In this document: positions 55,677-64,000 of the stretch, one piece after another
Layout: the number at the start of each line of letters is the position of its first letter
Position numbering within the stretch: position 1 is the stretch's first letter
Assembly (NCBI RefSeq): GCF_006228385.1
Contig: NZ_CP039852.1
Location: forward strand, 2,744,001-2,808,000
Length of the DNA stretch: 64,000 bases
Direction of reading: 5' to 3'
Source of the DNA: Salinimonas iocasae
Lineage (GTDB): Bacteria > Pseudomonadota > Gammaproteobacteria > Enterobacterales > Alteromonadaceae
Made by a program: the position numbers and the translations under genes
Notes under the pieces: generated by a model
The model's input: the letters and a program-made list of their open reading frames with translations, nothing else
What the model was told of the DNA's origin: nothing
Database searches by the model: none

Positions 55677-57314
55677 TCAGACGCTGGCAAGTTTCCCCTC
55701 ACCATCAGACCCGTCATCTTTGTCAGAAATGATACGCAAAGCACAATCCAGTGCTTCCAGGCGTGTTTTGAACATTCTTACATTTGGCTGGTGTGTATTG
55801 ATGCTATCGAGCACTTTCTTCACCTCGTCCGTAGCGCCACTGATAACCAGTTCGCGCCCTGCTGCATGTGCATCAGAGGTAATAGTTTCAACAGCCATTG
55901 CTGCAGATACATCAACAACGGGGACCCGGCTAAAATCAAGTATAAGCACCTGAGAACGTTCTCTGACCCGCTCTCTGACATGGTGGCCCAAATCAGCAGC
56001 AGCACCAAAGCTTAGTGGACCGCCAAAGCTGAACATACTGACCTTTCCGCCAGCCTTCTCAAGCAATGCATTTTCTTCCGGATCGTCAAGGTTCTCTGGT
56101 ATTTTATTGACCTCATCCAGTTGTAACTGTGCAACCTGACGCACATAGGCCAGAGCTGCCAGGACCACACCCACACCAACGGCGGTGATAAGGTCAACAA
56201 ACACGGTCAGGCCCAATACCAGAATCATAAGAGCAAAATCCCAGCGCGGACCTGTATGTGCACGCTTCAGATAACCCCAGTCAATAATATCCAGACCAAC
56301 TTTAACCAGAATACCAGCCAATACTGCATGCGGGATTTTCGCTGCCAGTGGGCTCAGTCCCAGTACGATCGCCAGCAGAACCAGTGCGTGGGTCATACCA
56401 GAGATACGATCCTTGCCACCGCTGCGAATATTAACCACGGTACGCATTGTTGCACCGGCACCCGCGATACCGCCAATCAGACCGGCCACAGTGTTACCGA
56501 TACCCTGACCAATAAGCTCACGATTACTGTTATGACGTGTACGCGTCATATTATCCGCCACCAGCGAAGTCAGCAGGCTATCAATAGCCCCCAGAATCGC
56601 CAGAATAAATGCAGCTTCCAGTACCATAAATATCTTACCTTCAGTAAAGGTAGGCATATGAATACTCGGCAAGCCAGTTGGGATATCTCCCAGTATAGGC
56701 ACTGACAAGGCTAAACTTACCAGCGTACCAATAATCAGCGCAGCCAGTGCACCGGGAACATATTTACCCAAAGAAGCCGGCCACTTGTAAGCAATAACCA
56801 ATGTGCCAAGCCCAAGCGCCAGGGTAACAAAATCAATGTCAGCCAGTGCCTGGGGTAAATATTCCAGAGCCCCCATTGTACCGCCTGGTGGCTCGTGCCC
56901 CAGTAACCGGCCAATTTGAAGGATAATAATAATTGCCCCGATGCCCGACATAAATCCGGATATAACCGGATATGGCACTAGTCTGATGTACTGACCCACA
57001 CCGAGTACGCCAAAGACGATCTGGAAAATACCCGCCATCACCACCGCGGTTAGTATCAGCTCGACATCACCGGACAAGCTGGCAAATAAACCAGCCAGAA
57101 CAACAACCATCGGCCCTGTCGGCCCTGAAATCTGTGACGGTGTACCACCAAACAGTGATGCAAAAAAACCTACGGCTATTGCACCGTATAAACCGGCCAT
57201 AGGGCCAAGACCTGAAGCAACTCCAAGGGCCAGTGCTAACGGCAGCGCAACGATACCCGCCGTCAGACCACCGGTGAGGTCGCCACGTAAATTAGATGTA
57301 CTTATTTTCAACAT
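55677..57314 (-). CDS. SulP-family anion transporter (probable bicarbonate transporter), copy 1
   Basis: A protein of 545 residues. Transmembrane core of about 10-14 helices, with the family signature GLYGAIAVGFFASLFGGTPSQISGPTGPM near the N-terminus and RELIGQGIGNTVAGLIGGIAGAG. C-terminal STAS domain at about 425-530 with ILDFSRVPVVDVSAAMAVETI. SulP carriers move sulfate, bicarbonate or other anions; the carbonic anhydrase gene directly upstream (9-base gap) favours bicarbonate. It is only distantly similar to copy 2. Confidence 0.88.
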   Translation of the reverse strand: MLKISTSNLRGDLTGGLTAGIVALPLALALGVASGLGPMAGLYGAIAVGFFASLFGGTPSQISGPTGPMVVVLAGLFASLSGDVELILTAVVMAGIFQIVFGVLGVGQYIRLVPYPVISGFMSGIGAIIIILQIGRLLGHEPPGGTMGALEYLPQALADIDFVTLALGLGTLVIAYKWPASLGKYVPGALAALIIGTLVSLALSVPILGDIPTGLPSIHMPTFTEGKIFMVLEAAFILAILGAIDSLLTSLVADNMTRTRHNSNRELIGQGIGNTVAGLIGGIAGAGATMRTVVNIRSGGKDRISGMTHALVLLAIVLGLSPLAAKIPHAVLAGILVKVGLDIIDWGYLKRAHTGPRWDFALMILVLGLTVFVDLITAVGVGVVLAALAYVRQVAQLQLDEVNKIPENLDDPEENALLEKAGGKVSMFSFGGPLSFGAAADLGHHVRERVRERSQVLILDFSRVPVVDVSAAMAVETITSDAHAAGRELVISGATDEVKKVLDSINTHQPNVRMFKTRLEALDCALRIISDKDDGSDGEGKLASV

Positions 57315-57323
57315 GGATACTGC

Positions 57324-57968
57324 TTATTTTGAAGTAAGTTTTTGTTCTGCGTAAGCTTCGCTCATGCGCTCAAATGTCTTTTTGCTTTCATCGTAACAAA
57401 GCACGTCACCGGAACCGATGTTGTACACCCAGCCGTGTAATTTAACCTGACCGGTGGCAATTTTCGCTGCAACCGCAGGGTGCGTGCGAAGATGCTGTAA
57501 TTGCTGTACAACATTTTCCTGTGTCACTTCTTCAAGGTTTTCGTGATCGACTTTGCCGCGACGCTCTTTTACAACTTCTGTTGCACAGCGACAATGTCCC
57601 AGCCATTCTTTAACATGCGGCAATCCTTCCAGTGCTTCAGGTTTCAATGCACCTTTCATGGCTCCACAATCAGTGTGCCCGCAAATAACAATGTGACTGA
57701 CGCCAAGTGCTGCAACAGCAAATTCGATAGATGCAGTCATGCCACCTGTCTGGTTAGAATGAGGCGGGACGACGTTGCCGGCGTTGCGGCAGATAAAGAG
57801 TTCACCCGGACCGGTTTGCGTTACCAGATTAGGATCGATACGTGAGTCAGAGCAGGTGATAAAAAGAACTTCAGGGTTTTGCCCGTTTGCCAGCTTTTGA
57901 AATGTCGCTTTTTTGTTGGGATAAACTTCTTCCTGAAATTTGGCGACGCCAGAAATTACATGATCCAT
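57324..57968 (-). CDS. Beta-carbonic anhydrase, copy 1
   Basis: A protein of 214 residues. Reversible CO2 hydration. Zinc ligands Cys39 (CSDSR), His98 and Cys101 (CGHTDCGAMKG), with the Asp41/Arg43 dyad in place. The fold segment HSNQTGGMTASIEFAVAALGV is shared by all three copies here. I chose the ATG at 57968 (MDHVISGVAKFQ), the family start; the frame upstream is non-homologous. It leads a two-gene operon with SulP copy 1. Confidence 0.95.
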   Translation of the reverse strand: MDHVISGVAKFQEEVYPNKKATFQKLANGQNPEVLFITCSDSRIDPNLVTQTGPGELFICRNAGNVVPPHSNQTGGMTASIEFAVAALGVSHIVICGHTDCGAMKGALKPEALEGLPHVKEWLGHCRCATEVVKERRGKVDHENLEEVTQENVVQQLQHLRTHPAVAAKIATGQVKLHGWVYNIGSGDVLCYDESKKTFERMSEAYAEQKLTSK

Positions 57969-58019
57969 TCTATACTCCGCTTTTTTACAATTTTTAATAG
58001 TTATTAACGGAGTTGTAAC

Positions 58020-58069
58020 TGATAGTCTTATAGAAATATATATGTTCTCGTGATAACCACGAGCTATCA
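58020..58069. promoter_or_regulatory. LysR-type operator and promoter region of carbonic anhydrase copy 1
   Basis: TGATA-N9-TATCA at 58051-58069 is a T-N11-A-type palindrome. A second block TGATAGTCTTATAG begins 31 bases away at 58020. The same two blocks at the same 31-base spacing occur at copy 2. On the gene strand the second block holds CTATAA, a plausible -10. Confidence 0.65.
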
Positions 58070-58107
58070 CGGGTCTATTTCAATAAAGAAACCCGGGCGA
58101 GAAAGGA

Positions 58108-58128
58108 AGAGCGGGCGAAGCCCGCTCT
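58108..58128. terminator. Hairpin after the second SulP gene
   Basis: AGAGCGGGC and GCCCGCTCT pair around a GAA loop (TTC on the minus strand). Only a pyrimidine-rich tail follows on the minus strand, so termination may be partial. Confidence 0.6.
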
Positions 58129-58140
58129 GGTTAGTCAGCG

Positions 58141-59685
58141 TTAAGCAGACTGAGGAAATGCGATAGTTTCAACCTGAATATTTTTAGATTTCGCATGCTC
58201 TAAAAAGTCTTTTACGGTTTCTTTTACATCGTAAGCTACCGATTTAGAGTTGGAAAAATCCAGAATAACTTTGGTATCTGCCGGAATTGAATCCAGCTTC
58301 TTAAGAATTCTGGGCTTGTTGAAAAAGGACACATCTTCAGCCATGACAATATGATGCGTTTCCATCCCTTCAGCATGGTCAACAGTATCTTTGAAGTGAT
58401 AAGAGTTACGATAGCTGTGGCGCAGCGTAAAGAACAGGCTCAGCACCAGTCCCGCAATAACGCCGGTCAACAGGTCCGTTACCACCATCACCGCGATAGT
58501 TGTGATAAAGGGTAAAAACTGTTCCATCCCGTTTTTATACATCACTTTAAACGTAGCAGGCTTCATCAGTTTATAGCCAACGGTAATCAGTATTGCCGCA
58601 AGTGAAGCCAGTGGTATGTGGTTTAGCAGTGTAGCCATTGCTACCACTGAAACCAGCAGAAACACACCGTGCAAGATGGCCGACATCTTGGTTTTACCAC
58701 CAAATGCGATATTCGCTGAACTTCTTACAATGACCTGCGTGATCGGTAACCCGCCTATCAGACCTGAAACAATATTACCCACGCCCTGCGCCTTTAACTC
58801 GCGGTTGGTCGGGGTAACATTCTTATTAGGGTCCAGTTTGTCCGTCGCCTCAACACAAAGCAGGGTTTCAATACTTGCTACCGCAGCCATCACCAGCGCT
58901 ATGGTTATTACTTCTATATGAAACATTTGCGAAAATGCCGGAAATGACATTTCGTTCGTGAAGCTTTCGAAACTATCAATGACCGGTAATGTTACAAGCT
59001 GGTCGGCTTTTAATGGCATGCCAGCCTGCGCTAATGCCAGTGACGTAACAATACCTAATAGCACGACGACGATAGGCCCCTGAAGCAGACGAAATATTTT
59101 GTGCGCCTGTGTCAGATACTTATCCCATACCACCAGCAGAATGAGCGAAACCACTGAAATTGCCAGCGCAGAAGGTGACATCAGTGACAACGCGTGTGAT
59201 ATAGCTGAGAATGTATTCTCACCATTAACCTGCTGGAACGCCTCCTCACCAAGAAAGTCTGAATGCCAGCCGAATAAGTAAGGGATTTGTTTGAGTACAA
59301 TCAACAAGCCTATACCAGCCAACATACCGGTGATTACCGATGAAGGAATAAAATAGGCAACAAATCCTGCCCGGGCAAACCCTAACAGAAGTTGAAATAC
59401 ACCCGATAAAACGACCGCACAGAGGAATAACTCCCAGCTGCCAAGGGTACCGATTGCATCAAAAACAATAACCGCCAGACCAGCCGCCGGACCACTTACG
59501 CCCAGCCGCGAGCCACTGAAAAGGCCCACCACGATGCCACCGACGATACCGGCAATCACCCCTGAGAACAGGGGAGCGCCGGACGCCAGGGCGATGCCAA
59601 GACACAGCGGTAAGGCAACGAAAAAGACGACAATACTTGCCGGGAGATCGTTTTTGATCTCAGAAAAATTTAGTTCACCTTTCAT
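58141..59685 (-). CDS. SulP-family anion transporter (probable bicarbonate transporter), copy 2
   Basis: A protein of 514 residues. N-terminal motif DLPASIVVFFVALPLCLGIALASGAPLFSG, core helices, RELKAQGVGNIVSGLIGGLPIT near residue 290, and a short C-terminal STAS-like domain. It belongs to the branch often fused to or paired with beta-carbonic anhydrase. It is 9 bases downstream of carbonic anhydrase copy 2, so the pair should work as CO2-to-bicarbonate conversion plus uptake. Substrate inferred from context. Confidence 0.88.
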   Translation of the reverse strand: MKGELNFSEIKNDLPASIVVFFVALPLCLGIALASGAPLFSGVIAGIVGGIVVGLFSGSRLGVSGPAAGLAVIVFDAIGTLGSWELFLCAVVLSGVFQLLLGFARAGFVAYFIPSSVITGMLAGIGLLIVLKQIPYLFGWHSDFLGEEAFQQVNGENTFSAISHALSLMSPSALAISVVSLILLVVWDKYLTQAHKIFRLLQGPIVVVLLGIVTSLALAQAGMPLKADQLVTLPVIDSFESFTNEMSFPAFSQMFHIEVITIALVMAAVASIETLLCVEATDKLDPNKNVTPTNRELKAQGVGNIVSGLIGGLPITQVIVRSSANIAFGGKTKMSAILHGVFLLVSVVAMATLLNHIPLASLAAILITVGYKLMKPATFKVMYKNGMEQFLPFITTIAVMVVTDLLTGVIAGLVLSLFFTLRHSYRNSYHFKDTVDHAEGMETHHIVMAEDVSFFNKPRILKKLDSIPADTKVILDFSNSKSVAYDVKETVKDFLEHAKSKNIQVETIAFPQSA

Positions 59686-59694
59686 GGTTGCTAC

Positions 59695-60342
59695 CTACTT
59701 TGCCGCCACCAGTTTGCGCTCAGCGTAGGCTTGTTCCATTTCTTCAAAAACGCCCGTCTCCGGGTTATGGCAAAGCACCGTACCGCTTTCAATATTGTAA
59801 ACCCAGCCATGTAACTGAACCTGATCAGTTGCTAATTTTGCGGCAACAGCCGGATGCGTACGAAGGTGCTGCATCTGCTGTAGCACATTCTCTTTAGTCA
59901 GTTCATCCAGTTGATCTGCGGTCAGCTCCCCATGCTTTTCTTTAACCACTTCACTGGCGCAGCGACAATGGCCCAGCCACTCTTTAACGTGAGGCAGGCT
60001 GTCCAACTTCTCAGGATTCAGTGCGCCTTTCATCGCGCCGCAGTCTGTGTGGCCACATACAACGATATGAGTAACGCCAAGTGCCGCTACAGCAAACTCG
60101 ATTGACGCTGTCATGCCACCCGTTTGATTTGAATGAGGGGGCACGATATTACCTGCATTTCGGCATATAAATAACTCGCCCGGATCAGTCTGCGTCACCA
60201 GGTTAGGGTCAATGCGTGAGTCAGCACAGGTGATGAACAGCACTTCAGGATTCTGGCCATTGGCGAGTTTCTGAAATGTTTCTTTCTTGGTCGGGTACAC
60301 ATCTTTTTGGAACTTAGCAACGCCTGAAATAACGTGATCCAT
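59695..60342 (-). CDS. Beta-carbonic anhydrase, copy 2
   Basis: A protein of 215 residues, closely similar to copy 1 over its whole length. Zinc ligands Cys39, His98, Cys101; the first motif is CADSR rather than CSDSR. It leads the operon with SulP copy 2. Regulatory blocks upstream match those of copy 1. Confidence 0.95.
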   Translation of the reverse strand: MDHVISGVAKFQKDVYPTKKETFQKLANGQNPEVLFITCADSRIDPNLVTQTDPGELFICRNAGNIVPPHSNQTGGMTASIEFAVAALGVTHIVVCGHTDCGAMKGALNPEKLDSLPHVKEWLGHCRCASEVVKEKHGELTADQLDELTKENVLQQMQHLRTHPAVAAKLATDQVQLHGWVYNIESGTVLCHNPETGVFEEMEQAYAERKLVAAK

Positions 60343-60402
60343 ATATAATCTCCGATTAATATTTAAACTAAAATATGATAATTAATACGAAGAAGTGTCC
60401 CC

Positions 60403-60452
60403 TGATAGCTTTATAGAAAAATACCAGTTATCACTATAGCTAAAAGCTATCA
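60403..60452. promoter_or_regulatory. LysR-type operator and promoter region of carbonic anhydrase copy 2
   Basis: CTATA-N9-TATCA at 60434-60452 and TGATAGCTTTATAG starting at 60403, 31 bases apart as at copy 1. In addition CTGATAGCTTT and AAAGCTATCAG at the two ends form an 11-bp inverted repeat. Confidence 0.65.
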
Positions 60453-60535
60453 GCGAGTTTGGCGAAGAGCGGTGACAGGTTAAGTGACAATTCCGGCTAA
60501 CAGTCAGGATATGTATTTAATCATATCCCGGTTAT

Positions 60536-61177
60536 TTATGGCTTGACTGTTTCGTCTGAGTAGCGCTGTTCTATCCCCTCAAACATCTGGGTCTGACTGT
60601 TCCAGCATGTCACCGCGCCCGACTCAATATCATACATCCAGCCATGGAGTCTTAATTCACCACTGGCAATTTTTGCCGCGACAGCCGGGTGGGTCTTAAT
60701 ATGTTGTATTTGTTGAACCACATTTTCACAGGTCAGTTCATTAAGATGGTCGTCTGATAAATGATGGTGCTTATGTTTAAGCACTTCTACAGCACTGCGA
60801 CAGTGTCCGAGCCATTCAGCCACGTGAGGCAGCCCGGCGAGTTTATCCGGGTGCAGAGCGCCTTTCATGGCGCCACAATCGGTATGCCCGCATATGATGA
60901 CATCCGTTACCCCAAGCGCTGCCACGGCAAATTCAATAGAAGCGGTCATGCCGCCCGTCTGGTTACTGTGAGGTGGGATGACATTGCCCGCATTACGACA
61001 TATAAACAGTTCACCCGGCTCGGTCTGGGTAACAAGGTTAGGGTCGATTCGCGAATCCGAACAGGTAATAAAGAGCACTTCCGGATTTTGCCCGTGCGCA
61101 AGCTTTTTGAATGTTGTTTTCTTTTTGGGGAACACATCGCTTTGAAACTTTGCCACCCCCTGAATTACATGTTTCAT
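60536..61177 (-). CDS. Beta-carbonic anhydrase, copy 3
   Basis: A protein of 213 residues, the most divergent of the three but with the same ligands (Cys39, His98, Cys101) and the HSNQTGGMTASIEFAVAALGV segment. No SulP partner follows it; it appears monocistronic. The start ATG 61177 (MKHVIQGVAKFQ) is the family start. It is divergent from the LysR gene with a shared operator. Confidence 0.94.
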   Translation of the reverse strand: MKHVIQGVAKFQSDVFPKKKTTFKKLAHGQNPEVLFITCSDSRIDPNLVTQTEPGELFICRNAGNVIPPHSNQTGGMTASIEFAVAALGVTDVIICGHTDCGAMKGALHPDKLAGLPHVAEWLGHCRSAVEVLKHKHHHLSDDHLNELTCENVVQQIQHIKTHPAVAAKIASGELRLHGWMYDIESGAVTCWNSQTQMFEGIEQRYSDETVKP

Positions 61178-61239
61178 TGTTATCTTCTGCCAAAGCGCAA
61201 CCTGAACGACTTTCATTCATAGTCAGATTGAAGAAGTGG

Positions 61240-61258
61240 TGATAACCTTTGCCTATCA
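61240..61258. promoter_or_regulatory. LysR-type operator between carbonic anhydrase copy 3 and lysR
   Basis: TGATA-ACCTTTGCC-TATCA, a T-N11-A-type palindrome located 28 bases before the lysR start. The first eight bases TGATAACC are the same as at copy 1. Confidence 0.65.
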
Positions 61259-61285
61259 GTCAGTTTTACTACGCACAGCATTCAC

Positions 61286-62227
61286 ATGTTAAGCAATGCC
61301 AAATCACCATCGTTAAACCAGATTCGTTACTTTGTTACTGTAGCCAAACACCTGAATTTTCGCCACGCCGCACAGGCTTTAGGCATTAGTCAGCCTACAC
61401 TCACTACACAGATAAATGCGATGGAAGCCAGCCTGGGGCTGACCCTGTTTGAGCGCTCACGGTCAGGCACTTTATTAAGTGCCCATGGTCATGCACTATT
61501 GATGAGTGCTGAGAAAGTGCTTACCGCTAACCTGCATTTCAGTGAAATGGCCAGAAACCTGTCAGATGGCGACAATACTATGTACCGGCTGGGTATACCG
61601 CCTACGCTGGGGCCGTATCTGCTGCCACATGTACTGCCGGATATTCACGCACTGAAGCCCGGACTGAAATTTTACGTACGTGAGGCCGCCCCCACTCAGT
61701 TACAGCAGGGCCTGCTGGCAGGTGATTACGATCTCATTCTTACGCCCATGTCAGATACCAACTCGCAGATTCAAAGCCAGCCTTTATTCTATGAGCCTTT
61801 GAAATTTGTCACGGCATCAGATCACCCCTTGGCAGGACAGGATTATATTGACCCTGAGCTGATTCGGGGTGAGCAAGTACTTACACTTGAGGACCGGCAC
61901 CATTTTCACCATCAGGTTCAGGAAATTTGTTTGCAGCTTGGTGCCCGGGTAGCCCGTGATTACGAAGGTACCAGTCTGGATACATTACGCCAGATGGTCG
62001 TTATGGGGATGGGCGTGGCATTTATGCCCGGTTTGTATATTCATTCTGAGTTGCATAAACCTGAAGCACTGCATGTTTGCGAGTTAGCTGACATGCCCAT
62101 CGTGCGTCAGCATGTACTGGCATGGCGTAATACGTCACCATCTCGTACATTTTTTCGTGAACTGTCTTCAATGATGCGTAATATTATTGAAGATCGCCTT
62201 AAAGGCGCGGTGACGGTAACCGAGTAA
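61286..62227 (+). CDS. LysR-family regulator of the carbonic anhydrase/SulP cluster
   Basis: A protein of 313 residues. N-terminal winged HTH at about 10-70 (NQIRYFVTVAKHLNFRHAAQALGISQPTLTTQINAMEASLGLTLFERS) and a co-inducer-binding domain at about 95-300. It resembles the OxyR/CynR-like branch (NQIRYFVTVAKHLNF). It is divergent from carbonic anhydrase copy 3, with the operator between them, so it is the natural candidate for the TGATA-N9-TATCA factor. The effector is unknown; an inorganic-carbon-related signal is a guess. Confidence 0.88.
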   Translation: MLSNAKSPSLNQIRYFVTVAKHLNFRHAAQALGISQPTLTTQINAMEASLGLTLFERSRSGTLLSAHGHALLMSAEKVLTANLHFSEMARNLSDGDNTMYRLGIPPTLGPYLLPHVLPDIHALKPGLKFYVREAAPTQLQQGLLAGDYDLILTPMSDTNSQIQSQPLFYEPLKFVTASDHPLAGQDYIDPELIRGEQVLTLEDRHHFHHQVQEICLQLGARVARDYEGTSLDTLRQMVVMGMGVAFMPGLYIHSELHKPEALHVCELADMPIVRQHVLAWRNTSPSRTFFRELSSMMRNIIEDRLKGAVTVTE

Positions 62228-62256
62228 TACTCGCCGTAATTGATGGCTCTCAACTA

Positions 62257-62296
62257 TAAAAAAAGCGCATCCGGACAACCTCCGATACGCTTTTTA
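62257..62296. terminator. Bidirectional terminator between lysR and the chemoreceptor gene
   Basis: AAAAAGCG...ATCCGGA pairs with TCCG-AT...CGCTTTTT with small internal mismatches, flanked by A and T runs. It serves both convergent genes. Confidence 0.82.
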
Positions 62297-62310
62297 ATAG
62301 CCGTGTACTA

Positions 62311-64000
62311 TCAGGTTTTGAACTGATTAACGACCTGCTGCAGCTCATCGGCGACTCCGCTCAACTGCGTAGCCTGTGCTGCCAGTTCAAATGCATGTTC
62401 GCTGGTACGGTCACTTAAACCAGTGATTTTTACCAGCGACCGGTTGATATCTTCGGCCACCACACTTTGTTGTTCAGTGGCATGAGCAATATGACCACTT
62501 TGCGATTGCACAGTGCCGATTGACTGACTGATACGCTCCAGCGCAGAAACCACAGATGCAGTTTTCTCAACGCCTCGCTCAGACCGCTCTTTGCCCTGCT
62601 GCATAACTTTGTCGGTCTGCTCAGCCATACTTTGCAAACGCTCAACCATACGGCGAATGTCGTCAGTAGAATCCTGCGTTCGACTTGCCAGTGAGCGTAC
62701 CTCATCGGCAACCACCGCAAAGCCTCTGCCCTGCTCGCCAGCCCTTGCTGCTTCAATTGCTGCATTAAGTGCAAGCAGGTTAGTTTGTTCAGCGATACTG
62801 TTAATTACATCGATCACCGCACCGATATTATCTGATTCCTGGCTGAGTCCGTTAACCACTGACACCGCATCGTTGATAGCGTCGGCAAGCGCCTTAATCT
62901 CAGACATGGTATTTTGTGCCTCGACAGTGCCACTTCGTACTTCCTCATCGGCCAGGGTCGCCGCCTGGCTCGACTGTGCAGCATTATCGGAGATTTCAGT
63001 TACCGTGGCCGCCATTTCGGTAACGGCGGTGGACACATTATCAACCTGATCCCGCTCCTGAGAAATTTCAGCACTGGTGTTCTGCGAAACGTCTTTAAGC
63101 TGTTGGGCTGCAGCCGCAACCGCCTGCGTATTCATCGCGGTCTGACTCAGCAGCTCCCGTAATTTATCGGTAAAGCGGTTAAACTCTGTCGCCAGCTCGC
63201 CAATCTCATCGTTGGAGCGCACATCAAGGCGTTTGGTTAAATCGCCATCACCGCGGGCAATCTCTGCCATCGCTTTTTTCATTCTTAAAATTGGTGCAAC
63301 AACGGTGGAGCCGGTGGCATAGGTAATTGCCAGCACCAGCGCAATGATAATCAGAGCGACAATAACAGCAGTGTAAAAAGCCTGTTCTACCGGCGCTGTT
63401 ACCAGCGACTCGGGTACCAGCAGGCCCATAGACCAGTCCATTTTAGCGCCGCCGATAGTGACATGTTCAAAGACCACAACGTAATCTTCGCCTTGCCACG
63501 TGACATTCATCATGCCTTTCTTCTGCGATTGAATAGACGCGGCAACATCGTCAAAGCCTGTTGAGTCATTAAATTGTGAATCGAATTCTGCCAGCGGGGT
63601 ATGTAGTGGTAGTGCCTTTGTCTCAGGCGGGAAATAAACAATGTTCTGCTCATTGTCTAACAGAAACGCGGTACCTTCATTCTGGTATTTGACTTTCTCC
63701 AGCACATCACCCAGCGTACTAATAAGAATATCAATGCCGCCCACACCCAGAAGCTGACCGTTGCGGGAGACTGATGATTGAATTACAGCAGACACGCTAC
63801 CATCCTGCGAATCGACTGCTGGTTTACTCACATACAGCTCGCCTATCTCAACCGCCTGGTTAAACCAGGGCCGCTTGGTAGTGAAATAGCCCTTGGCAGA
63901 ATCATTTGCATCAGGTCCCTCGGACTCAACACCCACCCGACCTGCTTCGTAAAAATACTCGCCGGTCAGCGCAGAGCCGAAAAACGCAGATTTGATATTG
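62311..64000 (-). CDS. Methyl-accepting chemotaxis protein, C-terminal part (cut by window edge)
   Basis: 562 residues are visible and the frame is open at the window end, so the N-terminus is missing. Order: part of a periplasmic dCache-type sensor (with [12 protein letters not shown]), a membrane helix ([20 protein letters not shown]), a HAMP region, then the signalling domain with the hairpin tip [20 protein letters not shown]. No C-terminal CheR-binding pentapeptide is visible (ends VVNQFKT). The dCache class often binds amino acids or amines; the ligand is unknown. Confidence 0.93.
   Translation of the reverse strand, partial: NIKSAFFGSALTGEYFYEAGRVGVESEGPDANDSAKGYFTTKRPWFNQAVEIGELYVSKPAVDSQDGSVSAVIQSSVSRNGQLLGVGGIDILISTLGDVLEKVKYQNEGTAFLLDNEQNIVYFPPETKALPLHTPLAEFDSQFNDSTGFDDVAASIQSQKKGMMNVTWQGEDYVVVFEHVTIGGAKMDWSMGLLVPESLVTAPVEQAFYTAVIVALIIIALVLAITYATGSTVVAPILRMKKAMAEIARGDGDLTKRLDVRSNDEIGELATEFNRFTDKLRELLSQTAMNTQAVAAAAQQLKDVSQNTSAEISQERDQVDNVSTAVTEMAATVTEISDNAAQSSQAATLADEEVRSGTVEAQNTMSEIKALADAINDAVSVVNGLSQESDNIGAVIDVINSIAEQTNLLALNAAIEAARAGEQGRGFAVVADEVRSLASRTQDSTDDIRRMVERLQSMAEQTDKVMQQGKERSERGVEKTASVVSALERISQSIGTVQSQSGHIAHATEQQSVVAEDINRSLVKITGLSDRTSEHAFELAAQATQLSGVADELQQVVNQFKT

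Noticed and set aside
1..64000. CRISPR arrays, insertion sequences, prophage or integron signs
   Set aside because: I found no regularly spaced short repeats, no transposase or integrase and no target-site duplications; the only tRNA repeats are the two identical tRNA-Arg genes.

Overview
The window reads as chromosome of a marine gammaproteobacterium of the Alteromonadales (Alteromonas/Aestuariibacter-like). The evidence is the conserved gammaproteobacterial blocks recX-alaS-csrA-tRNA-Ser-tRNA-Arg, holD-rimI, pspABC/pspF-sapABCDF and oadGAB, a TonB2/TtpC energising operon beside very large TonB receptors, and a homogentisate pathway under TyrR. GC content is moderate and nearly all of it is coding. 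I see no phage, insertion sequence or CRISPR array. Names are assigned from motifs and recognisable family sequence; no database search was possible.

Layout. 1-1.8 kb: the N-terminal part of an unknown lipoprotein, rimI-holD, tRNA-Trp. 1.9-5.8 kb: a thiamin salvage operon behind a TPP riboswitch (TonB receptor, YkoF-like thiamin/HMP-binding protein, PnuT-type permease, APH-fold kinase). 6-10.4 kb: an AraC-HDOD fusion regulator, an acyl-CoA thioesterase and tmcA. 10.4-15.4 kb: a six-gene TonB2 operon (DUF3450, TtpC, ExbB, ExbD, TonB, TPR protein). 15.7-23.9 kb: a TPR/2-oxoglutarate oxygenase protein and two large TonB receptors. 24.2-34.2 kb: aromatic and branched-chain amino acid catabolism (kynA, Leu/Phe dehydrogenase with a divergent Lrp-type regulator, hppD-hmgA-fahA-maiA, tyrR, phhA), interrupted by comFB and the 4.5S SRP RNA. 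34.4-42.6 kb: pspABC, divergent pspF, sapABCDF. 42.6-45.8 kb: the sodium-pumping oxaloacetate decarboxylase. 46.2-50.5 kb: tRNAs, csrA, alaS, recX. 50.5-55.6 kb: a FemAB-like acyltransferase, an M13 peptidase, a probably broken hexapeptide acyltransferase and a ChaN/Tiki-like protein. 55.7-62.2 kb: three beta-carbonic anhydrases and two SulP transporters under a LysR regulator. 62.3-64 kb: a truncated chemoreceptor.

The clearest regulatory logic readable from the DNA: (i) TPP feedback on thiamin uptake; (ii) a perfect TyrR box in front of tyrR, with weaker candidates at phhA, the dehydrogenase and kynA; (iii) a repeated TGATA-N9-TATCA operator at the three carbonic anhydrase promoters, two of them with the same 31-bp spacing to a second conserved block; (iv) a sigma-54-type promoter for pspA. 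Oddities include a perfect 21-bp inverted repeat inside the thiamin kinase gene, an in-frame TGA near the start of an acyltransferase gene, and recX without recA.
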